From NCBI RefSeq assembly GCF_041080625.1, contig NZ_CP163518.1:5022001-5086000 (forward strand): a stretch of DNA of 64,000 nucleotides, in the 5' to 3' direction. The notes below the pieces were generated by a model. It did no database searches. It had not been told where the DNA came from and was given only the letters and a program-made list of their open reading frames with translations. Of the stretch, positions 54,245 through 60,947 are shown in pieces. The position numbers were made by a program, and so were the translations under genes. The DNA comes from Streptomyces sp. CG1 (lineage in GTDB: Bacteria > Actinomycetota > Actinomycetes > Streptomycetales > Streptomycetaceae). How positions within the stretch are numbered: the first letter of the stretch is position 1; every line of letters begins with the position of its first letter.

Positions 54245-54370
54245 ATGCGATACATCGCTGCCCTCTTCATCGCCGGGCTCCTCGCAGCTGTTGCGGCCCC
54301 GTCCGCTTCCGCTGGGGAAGGCCCCGGCTACGTCTGCGACACCCACACGATTAGCTCCCTCTGCTGGTGA
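54245..54370 (+). CDS. 41-residue secreted peptide with two cysteines
   Basis: ATG 54245, AAAGGA at eight bases. A clear signal peptide (MRYIAALFIAGLLAAVAAPSASA) is followed by a predicted mature peptide of about 18 residues, GEGPGYVCDTHTISSLCW, with two Cys separated by eight residues and a C-terminal Trp. It may form a single disulfide loop. There is no lanthionine synthetase, radical-SAM or lasso enzyme adjacent, so a RiPP is not supported by context. It has its own strong terminator, implying a monocistronic mRNA. Confidence 0.6.
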   Translation: MRYIAALFIAGLLAAVAAPSASAGEGPGYVCDTHTISSLCW

Positions 54371-54383
54371 CTTCGCTGTGAAC

Positions 54384-54422
54384 GGGAACAGGCCGCGGAC
54401 ATAGAGTCCGCGGCCTGTTCCC
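54384..54422 (+). terminator. Terminator of the secreted peptide gene
   Basis: Perfect 17-bp stem GGGAACAGGCCGCGGAC (54384-54400) with GTCCGCGGCCTGTTCCC (54406-54422), loop ATAGA, 13 bases after the stop codon. There is no long U-tract. Confidence 0.75.
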
Positions 54423-54453
54423 GCACGCACGACGGACGACATCGCACAACGTC

Positions 54454-54483
54454 CACAAGGCATCACAAGGCATCACAAGGCAT
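54454..54483 (+). repeat. Three perfect 10-bp tandem repeats (CACAAGGCAT)
   Basis: Head-to-tail copies at 54454, 54464 and 54474, in the spacer before the three-gene operon. Confidence 0.75.
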
Positions 54484-54619
54484 AGGCGGGGCCAACTCCC
54501 CACGAAGCTCCGCCTGTTGCCGTATCTTCCGGAGTGTCGAGGCCCGACGGAAGCGGCAGGGGGACGCACGTGGGGAACCAGGCTCGCTGCCGGCACCCGT
54601 CCGCGCGGGGACCGCGCGT

Positions 54620-55735
54620 ATGAACGGGAGCCCGTTCTTCCAGCATGACTTCAAGCCGAACTCTCCGCCGGACAAGAGCGCGTCACCGGGTGGTGCACAA
54701 CGGGCGGTCAGAGGGCGCGTGCTGATCTCCCTCGGATGGACCCTGCGGATCGCGGGCGCGGCGTCGGGCTTCCTGGGGTTCACGCTCTTCAGGAAGGGCC
54801 TGGAGAGCGATCAGTGGTCGTCCATTCCGCACGTCCAGTGGTGGTTACGCCTGCTGGGAGCGGTGGCGGCCTTCTTCGCCGGCGTGGCGGTCTTCATGAT
54901 CGGCCGGCAGACCGTGGTGCGCGGCAAACAGCACATCGCCGACGTCATCGAGTCCTTGGACGGCCTGCCCGGCACCCGCTACCTGCTGTACTTGCGCCCG
55001 TTCTCCAGCGACGCGCTCATGTCCGGGCTGCCCGAAGACATCCAGGGCGGCGGAACCGCCCAGAACTTCTTCTTCGTCTCGGGGCTGACGTACGAGGAGT
55101 CCCTGGTCCGCCGCTTCCGGCGGTTCGGCCGGGTCATCGCGATCGGACAGCCCGACGAGGCGCTACCGCTGCCGGGAGCGGCACGCGGGTATCTGCCGTT
55201 GAACGACTGGCAGTCCGAGGTGAGCAGGCTGATCGCGGGCGCGCACGCCGTGCTGCTGGCGGCCGGTCCCGGTCCGGGCACGGTGTGGGAGTTCACCGAG
55301 GCGGTGCGCCGCGTACCGCCGGCACGGCTGTTACTGCTGGCCTACTGCGACGCCCCGACGTACGGCCGCTTCCGGGAGGCCGTAGCCGAGGAGTACGACC
55401 GCCGGTCACGCACCGAACCAGGCGCACCGGGAACGGGCCTGTGGCCCCCGCTGCCCGCCCTGCCGGACTTCCCCTTCCCCGCCCGCCCCGAGCGGCCACG
55501 CTGGGAGGTGCTCCTGAACGGCGGGAAGAAGCGGCTGCGTTGGGACTTCACTCTCAAGGGACTGATCGTCTTCCGACCGGACTGGGCCGCGAAGTTCATT
55601 CGCTTCGACCCCACGACCCTACGGCTGTCCAGCACATGGACGCTCAGCCGACTGGTCAGACGCGAACTCCAGCCCGTCATCGACCAGTTGACCGCGCTCG
55701 ACGCACGGGAGGAGCCCGGTGACCACACCCCCTGA
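54620..55735 (+). CDS. Membrane-anchored protein with Rossmann-like (TIR/SLOG-like?) soluble domain
   Basis: A 371-residue protein from ATG 54620. Two membrane helices (about 34-57 and 74-98) are followed by a cytosolic domain with an alternating strand/helix pattern: YLLYLRPF (122-128) with Asp131, GRVIAIGQPDE (170-180), PGAAR, VLLAAGPGPG (211-220) and VWE (222-224). The order of conserved acidic and glycine-rich turns recalls nucleotide-binding TIR/SLOG-type folds, but no family can be assigned with certainty. The gene overlaps the next start by 17 bases, heading a coupled three-gene operon. It may act as a sensor or NAD/nucleotide enzyme at the membrane. Confidence 0.6.
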   Translation: MNGSPFFQHDFKPNSPPDKSASPGGAQRAVRGRVLISLGWTLRIAGAASGFLGFTLFRKGLESDQWSSIPHVQWWLRLLGAVAAFFAGVAVFMIGRQTVVRGKQHIADVIESLDGLPGTRYLLYLRPFSSDALMSGLPEDIQGGGTAQNFFFVSGLTYEESLVRRFRRFGRVIAIGQPDEALPLPGAARGYLPLNDWQSEVSRLIAGAHAVLLAAGPGPGTVWEFTEAVRRVPPARLLLLAYCDAPTYGRFREAVAEEYDRRSRTEPGAPGTGLWPPLPALPDFPFPARPERPRWEVLLNGGKKRLRWDFTLKGLIVFRPDWAAKFIRFDPTTLRLSSTWTLSRLVRRELQPVIDQLTALDAREEPGDHTP

Positions 55736-56228
55736 GCCGGACCGGCAGCCGGAGGCGCCGGCCAGGCAGCCGGAGATGCTGGACCGACAGCCGGAAATAC
55801 TGGAGCTGTACAAACTCGCCGTGGAGATGGCCGACCGGGTCTCCGCCCGCCGGGGCACCGCCAACGCCTTCTTCCTGTCGGTGCAGTCGGCGCTGGTGAC
55901 CCTGGTCGCCTTCGGCTCTCCCAACCTGTCGCAGTCTCCCTGGTGGGTGCCGTTGGCCGTGGCCCTGGCGGGTATCACCCTGTCCGGCGCATGGTGGATG
56001 CAACTGCGCAGCTACCGAGACCTGAACGGCGCGAAGTTCCAGGTCATCCACAAGCTGGAGGACCACCTCGCCGCACGGCTCATGGCCGACGAGTGGGACA
56101 TACTCAAGCGAGACCCGCTTCCCGGCCTGCGCACGCGCTACGCGGAGCTGGGCACCTCCGAGCGCATCGTCCCCGTCGTGTTCGCCATGGCTCACCTGAT
56201 CCTGTTCGGAGGCACACTGTCCGTGTGA
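55719..56228 (+). CDS. RipA/SLATT-like small multi-helix membrane protein
   Basis: A 169-residue protein from GTG 55719, overlapping the previous stop. A Gln-Pro-Glu repeat head (1-28) leads into the family-like motif ELYKLAVEMADRVSARRGTANAFFLSVQ, two closely spaced helices (about 48-67 and 77-95), WWMQLRSYRDLNGAKFQVIHKLE, and a third helix near 148-167. This resembles the RipA-type octameric/SLATT two-helix membrane proteins thought to form pores or oligomers in nucleotide-triggered conflict systems. The assignment is from pattern memory, not search. It is coupled to both neighbours. Confidence 0.6.
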   Translation: MTTPPEPDRQPEAPARQPEMLDRQPEILELYKLAVEMADRVSARRGTANAFFLSVQSALVTLVAFGSPNLSQSPWWVPLAVALAGITLSGAWWMQLRSYRDLNGAKFQVIHKLEDHLAARLMADEWDILKRDPLPGLRTRYAELGTSERIVPVVFAMAHLILFGGTLSV

Positions 56229-56524
56229 CCTACCTGGACTCCCTCGCCGCCCTCATCCGCTCCTGCCTGCCACCGCACGCGCAGCCCCCCGCGGACTCCG
56301 ACGACCTGTTCCGCCTCTACGCCGTCCTCCTGCTGGCCAAGGGCGACCAGGTGACCGACGAGGACGTCCACAACGCCTGGTGCGCCTGGATGCAGACGGT
56401 GAACAGCGACCACAAGGCCCTGGTCCCCTTCACCGACCTCGACTCAGAAACACGCGCCGCGGACACCCCGTACACCCAGGCCATCCACGCAGCGACCCGT
56501 CGGAAGGCCAGGGGCCACGAGTAG
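56225..56524 (+). CDS. 99-residue helical protein, third gene of the operon
   Basis: GTG 56225 overlaps the preceding TGA in GTGA. It is a soluble, mostly helical acidic protein (YLDSLAALIRSCLPPHAQPPADSDDLFRLYAVLLLAKGDQVTDEDVHNAWCAWM...). No catalytic motif is visible. I do not recognise a functional family. Its constant position behind the membrane protein would suggest a regulator or toxin-neutralising partner. Confidence 0.6.
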   Translation: MTYLDSLAALIRSCLPPHAQPPADSDDLFRLYAVLLLAKGDQVTDEDVHNAWCAWMQTVNSDHKALVPFTDLDSETRAADTPYTQAIHAATRRKARGHE

Positions 56525-56629
56525 CCCGCGGCCACCTCGCCCACAGGCTGCAGTCCGCTGGCGGAGGCGCCTCGTCCCAGGTGGTGGGGATCTCCCAGCA
56601 GCAGACGCCGAAACCCTTGCCCGGCACAG

Positions 56630-57145
56630 TCAGTGCTGGACGGCTGTCTTGGCGACGACGATGATCAGGCCGAACACGAGGTTCACCAGCCCGGACATCA
56701 CGATCTGCCGACGCGACGCGCCGGATTGCACGGCAGCGACGGTCGCCCAGGCGACCTGCTCGGCCAGGGCGACGCCCAGGGCGAACCACGCCGTTCCGGG
56801 GAGACCCAGCCCCAGCAGAGGGCTGATCACCACGGCGATGGCCGGGGGGACTGCCGCCTGGACCATCGGCCACTCATGGCGGGCCCTGACCCATATTTCG
56901 TGCCAGGTCCAGCGCTGCGCGTGGATCCGCTCGCCCGCCAGGCGGGCGTAGACGTGCGCGGCCCAGAACACGATGCCGGTCACGAGGAGGAGTACCACGA
57001 GGGTGGCGCGGGGGAACGGGCCGACCGCTCCAGCCCCTGCCACCACGGACGCGGCCAGGAGCGCGCCGTAGATCGCCCCCGAATAGTCGGTCTGCGGCTC
57101 ACGGTGCAAGGCGGTGCGGCCGCCACCGGATGTCCTGCTTGCCAC
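56630..57145 (-). CDS. Membrane protein of unknown function (four helices)
   Basis: About 171 residues from GTG 57145 (GGAGA very close to the start, so the start is uncertain; GTG 57247 would add a disordered head). Four hydrophobic segments (about 27-45, 52-75, 107-128, 149-168) surround a basic/Trp-rich cytoplasmic loop (RIHAQRWTWHEIWVRARHEW). No family is recognised. It is convergent with the three-gene operon. Confidence 0.55.
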   Translation of the reverse strand: MASRTSGGGRTALHREPQTDYSGAIYGALLAASVVAGAGAVGPFPRATLVVLLLVTGIVFWAAHVYARLAGERIHAQRWTWHEIWVRARHEWPMVQAAVPPAIAVVISPLLGLGLPGTAWFALGVALAEQVAWATVAAVQSGASRRQIVMSGLVNLVFGLIIVVAKTAVQH

Positions 57146-57206
57146 GTCTCCAGGATCGCCGGATCCGCTGCGCGGCGCAGAACGACCGTCCCCCTGCCGT
57201 TGCCGC

Positions 57207-57770
57207 CTACAGCCGTCGGCCGGCGGCAGCCGCGACGACGATGGCACCCGGGGCGATGAACACCCACGGCACCACCCACCGGACCTGGCGCTCGACGGCC
57301 GCGGCCAGGCTTCCGCGGGAGCTCAACCACCACCCGGCCAGGCACCACACGGCCGCCCCGGCCGCCCCGGCCCCGAACACGCTCACGATCACGGCGGTGG
57401 TCGCGGGTCCGGAGACCGGAAGGCGGGGGTGTAGACGGAGACGTTGTCAGCCCCGGTGGCGACGGTGAGCAGGGTCACGGCCATCGTCCCGCCGCCCCGC
57501 GCCTTCGCATCGGCCCGGCCGACGTCTCCTCCTCGGACGGCAGCCACAAGGCCCCGCACGCCCAGGCCGAACGCCACCAGCCCCAGGAGGCCGACCCACC
57601 CTGTGGAAACAGGTCGCAAAACCGAGCGCCGCCGCCACGGAAACCCCCACGACCAGGCGCCCTTCGGCGCGACTGGCCAGGAAGAGCACGGTCACCACGA
57701 CGAGATCGTCGATGTTGGTGCCGGCGAACATCGCGACCGCCGTCCCCGCCGCTCCGAGGAAGCCGCTCAT
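57207..57770 (-). pseudogene. CadD-like cadmium/cation transporter, two frameshifts
   Basis: Three collinear pieces of a cadmium-resistance transporter lie in three successive frames. From 57770 it reads TAVAMFAGTNIDDLVVVTVLFLASR. The frame then changes near 57610, where PVSTGWVGLLGLVAFGLGVRGL follows, on to TGADNVSVYTPAFR. A second shift near 57425 leads to SVFGAGAAGAAVWCLAGWWL to the stop at 57207. Part of the third helix region is also missing. Either the gene is decayed or there are two indel errors in the sequence. Confidence 0.75.
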
Positions 57771-57807
57771 CGGCCCTCCACCGTGCGGCCCGCCGGACCC
57801 CCGCGGA

Positions 57808-58482
57808 TCAGGAGACGCCCTCCGCGAGCGACGTCCGCTCCCTACTGCCGCTCGCCGCCAGGAGGTACACGCTGACCAGCAGCACCCACACGGGGAACGC
57901 CAGCTCGAACCACGCCGAAGCAGGCGCGACGAACAGCAGAATCACGGCGACGAGATAGCCGAACCAGGCGAGCGGGCGGGGAAAGACACCGAGCCGGTTC
58001 CCGATGGTCGATGTGCAGGCGGCGAACACCGCGGCCATCCGCATGCAGTACTTGTTCAGCAGGGTGAAGGAGGACTCCCGCCCGTACTCCCACACGAACA
58101 GCCCGGTCCCCGACTGACGACCGCCAGCCGCGAGCAGGCCACCGGCACTCGCGGCATACGCGAACAATGTGGCGACGAAGAGCAGGCCGCTGCCCAGGAA
58201 GACGTTGGCGAAGAACTTGTCCTCGGCCTGTCCGAAGTGACTGCGCACCGCGCCCATGAACCAGAGGAAGGCGATCCCGGCGAACGGGAGCAACTCCAGT
58301 GCCACCCGCGCCGCCTCACGGCTGCCGGCTCCGCCCAGCCAGGCCGTCCCGTGTCCTGGGCCACCCGGAATCGCGCTGTGCACCAGCACGATGACGGAGA
58401 CCAGAACGAGGGCGAACACGATCCCTGTCGCGCCCGCCGCCCGAGGTGTCCGCAGCGATCTGCCCAGCGGCGCGTCCGTCAC
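57808..58482 (-). CDS. Polytopic membrane protein of unknown function
   Basis: About 224 residues from GTG 58482 behind AGAGGAAACG; a GTG at 58542 would add an extremely Glu/Gly-rich head encoded by a polypurine run. Five to six membrane helices. NKYCMRMAAVFAACTST and FGQAEDKFFANVFLGSG are distinctive but match no family I can name. It lies between the two pseudogenes of the island. Confidence 0.6.
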   Translation of the reverse strand: MTDAPLGRSLRTPRAAGATGIVFALVLVSVIVLVHSAIPGGPGHGTAWLGGAGSREAARVALELLPFAGIAFLWFMGAVRSHFGQAEDKFFANVFLGSGLLFVATLFAYAASAGGLLAAGGRQSGTGLFVWEYGRESSFTLLNKYCMRMAAVFAACTSTIGNRLGVFPRPLAWFGYLVAVILLFVAPASAWFELAFPVWVLLVSVYLLAASGSRERTSLAEGVS

Positions 58483-58604
58483 CGTTTCCTCTTCTTCCCC
58501 TTCCCCTTCTTCCCCTTCTTCCTTCCCTCGTCTGCTGCTCACCCGATGAATGATATGTTCCGAACATCCCGCTATCGCCGCCCGCATAGGGCGGCGGCGT
58601 CCTT

Positions 58605-58938
58605 TCAGCCGGTCGGCGGAGGGAAGCGGAAGGAAGAGGGATCCCGGGTGAGCGTGATGCCGACCACGCACGGGGACCGATCGACGAACCGGACGCGACC
58701 CACCGCCTGCTGCCGTTCCCACCCGTCGAGTGGCACCTCCCGCTCCCCGCTCAGCGAGAAGAGTTCCTCGAACTGGTCGCACCGGCGAGGACTTCCCGCT
58801 GCCGGAGGGGCCGATCACGGCGACGAACCGGTGTGCACGACTCGGCGCCGTCCTCGGTGAACGGTTCCAGTCCGGGATACGGCGGCTGCGTGGCATTCCA
58901 CTCCCGCAGTACCCGCAGTGGCCAGGGCGCGTGATCCG
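58605..58938 (-). pseudogene. Relic of a STAND-type NTPase gene
   Basis: Translated pieces on the minus strand keep the order of nSTAND NTPases: WPLRVLREW...PPYPGLEPFTEDGA (about 58925-58845), then after a frame change HRFVAVIGPSGSGKSS (Walker A, about 58838-58790), then directly DQFEELFSLSGERE (the Walker-B side motif, about 58785-58745), up to a stop at 58605. Roughly 100 or more residues between Walker A and DQFEELF are deleted. No intact copy is near. Confidence 0.65.
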
Positions 58939-59056
58939 CCTCGACAGATCACCAATGTGCCGCCGACTCTATGCGCGCCCCACCGTCAACCAGCCGATCC
59001 GCAGGCCACGGACACATCCGCTCACGCATCGCTCACGCACGAGCCCGAAAACGAGT

Positions 59057-59092
59057 CAGCGCCCGAGCCGGCCGAAGCCGACTCAGGCGCTG
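59057..59092 (-). terminator. Terminator downstream of tRNA-Lys
   Basis: Arms 59057-59072 and 59077-59092 form a 16-bp stem (two positions become G:U pairs in RNA). On the minus strand it is followed by ACTCGTTTTC, giving a U-run. Confidence 0.7.
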
Positions 59093-59131
59093 CGTAGCAG
59101 GTCGGAGGCCATATCCCCCGCCTACCAGCCG

Positions 59132-59204
59132 TAGGCCCTGTGGGACTCGAACCCACAACCAATGGATTAAAAGTCCACTGCTCTGCCAATTGAGCTAAGG
59201 GCCC
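59132..59204 (-). tRNA. tRNA-Lys (TTT)
   Basis: A 73-nt cloverleaf on the minus strand starting GGGCCCTTAGCTCAATTGGC. Anticodon TTT (complement of 59169-59171). The acceptor GGGCCCT pairs with AGGGCCT, with discriminator A. CCA not encoded. It borders the accessory region 53-59 kb and is a possible integration target. Confidence 0.95.
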
Positions 59205-59314
59205 AGGCGATGTTGCCTGTCCGAGCATAGCCGGACGAGGCCGGGTCTCCGATCGGGTATCGGTGACCCGGCCGCGTCGTGCGGGACCCGGCGGGGGAAT
59301 AGGGGGTGGGATGG

Positions 59315-60829
59315 TCAGTTTTCGACCGGTTCCGGGGTCGCGGCGCGCGCCCCGTCGAGGAACCAGTGGCGGGCCGAGGCCAGCCACCAGGTCGTGGCGA
59401 AGCCGAGGACGACCAGGACGGCGACGGGGGCGTAGTTGAAGGTCTTCCAGGTGACCGGGGAGACCTGCGGGAGCATGAAGAGGATCGTGATCACGACGAC
59501 CCAGGTGACGGAGACGACCCCGATAGGGCCCGACCAGCGGCCCAGGTGCCACGGCCCGCGGGCGAAGGCGGCACCCTTGCGGACCCGCAGGAAGGTCGGG
59601 ATGACGTACGCGATGTACAGGCCGATGACCGCGATCGACGTCACCGCCGCGTACGCCGTCGAGTTGATCAGGTAGGGGAGGCCGAGGGCCAGGGCGCCCA
59701 GTGCGGCCAGCCAGACCGCCGCCACGGGGGTGCGGGTGCGCGGGCTGACCGTGTGCCAGACGCGGGAGAAGGGCAGCGCGCCGTCGCGGGAGAAGGCGTA
59801 GATCATGCGGCTGTTGGCCGTCACCGACGCCATCCCGCAGAAGAGTTGCGCGCCGATCACCACCAGCAGGAGGAGTTTGCCGGTCGTGGCGCCGAGCGCG
59901 TCCAGGAGGATCTGGGCCGGGGGCGCGCCGGTCGGGGACGCGAGTTCCTTGTCGTACGACTGGATCGCGAAGGTGAAGCCCAGCAACAGCACGAGGCCGG
60001 CTATCCAGGACGTCCAGATCGAGCGGACGATGCCCTTCGGGCCCGCCGTCGACGCGTCGTGGGTCTCCTCCGTCATGTGAGCCGAGGCGTCGTAGCCGGT
60101 GAAGGTGTACTGGGCCATCAGGAGGCCCAGGAGGACGACGTAGAGGCCACTGCCCCAGCCCGTTTCGTTCACGAACTTCGTGAAGACGAACGTCGCCGAC
60201 TGGTGGTGGTCGGGGACGAAGGCGAGCGCGCCGACGATCACCGCCACGCCCAGCACATGCCACCACACGCTCACGTTGTTCAGGAACGCGACGATACGCA
60301 CGCCGAAGGTGTTCAGCAGGCCGTGCAGGAGCAGGATCGCCGCGAAGAGGAGAACCGTGCGGCCGGGGGTCACCTCGAAGCCGAACTGGAGGTTCAGATA
60401 GGCGCCCAGGAAGGCCGCCGCGCCGAAGTCGATACCGGCGGTGACCGCGACCTGGCCCAGTACGTTGAACCAGCCGGTGAACCAGGCCCAGGCCGCCGCC
60501 GAGCGGGGTGGTGCGAGGCGGTGGGCCCAGAAGTACAGGCCGGCCGAGGTGGGGTACGCCGAGCAGATCTCGGCCATCGACAGGCCGACGAACAGCGTCA
60601 TCAGACCCACCGCCACCCAGCCCCAGGTGATCACGGCGGGCCCGCCGGTGGTCATGCCGAAGAGATACAGCGTGAGGCAGCCGGACAGCACCGAGATGAT
60701 CGTGAAGGAGACGGCGTAGTTCGAGAACGCCGACATCCGGCGGGCGAGGACCTGGGTGTAACCGAGCTGGGCCAGCCGTTCCTCGTCCGACGGCGTATGT
60801 GCCTCGCTCACTCTCGCGTCATCTGTCAT
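59315..60829 (-). CDS. APC-superfamily amino acid permease
   Basis: A 504-residue transporter with 12 or more membrane helices. The N-terminal LGYTQVLARRMSAFSNYAVSFTIISVLSG and the middle TGYDASAHMTEETHDAS are diagnostic of the amino acid/GABA (BAT1/HNM-like) permease group. It imports an amino acid or amine by proton symport. Start ATG 60829 with GGGGGC just upstream. No regulator adjacent. Confidence 0.9.
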   Translation of the reverse strand: MTDDARVSEAHTPSDEERLAQLGYTQVLARRMSAFSNYAVSFTIISVLSGCLTLYLFGMTTGGPAVITWGWVAVGLMTLFVGLSMAEICSAYPTSAGLYFWAHRLAPPRSAAAWAWFTGWFNVLGQVAVTAGIDFGAAAFLGAYLNLQFGFEVTPGRTVLLFAAILLLHGLLNTFGVRIVAFLNNVSVWWHVLGVAVIVGALAFVPDHHQSATFVFTKFVNETGWGSGLYVVLLGLLMAQYTFTGYDASAHMTEETHDASTAGPKGIVRSIWTSWIAGLVLLLGFTFAIQSYDKELASPTGAPPAQILLDALGATTGKLLLLVVIGAQLFCGMASVTANSRMIYAFSRDGALPFSRVWHTVSPRTRTPVAAVWLAALGALALGLPYLINSTAYAAVTSIAVIGLYIAYVIPTFLRVRKGAAFARGPWHLGRWSGPIGVVSVTWVVVITILFMLPQVSPVTWKTFNYAPVAVLVVLGFATTWWLASARHWFLDGARAATPEPVEN

Positions 60830-60882
60830 GCCCCCAGCAATTCCCTCACCGGGGCCGTGACATGCGTCACGCTATGGCCAAA

Positions 60883-60917
60883 AAGGGCCCGTACGACGTG
60901 GTGTCGTACGAGCCCTT
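60883..60917 (-). terminator. Terminator of the DEAD-box helicase gene
   Basis: 15-bp arms 60883-60897 and 60903-60917 (AAGGGC.CGTACGAC with GTCGTACG.GCCCTT, one mismatch). On the minus strand a TTTTT run follows. It starts 31 bases after the helicase stop codon. Confidence 0.8.
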
Positions 60918-60947
60918 CTCAGGTCACTCGGCAGTGCTCACTGTGCG

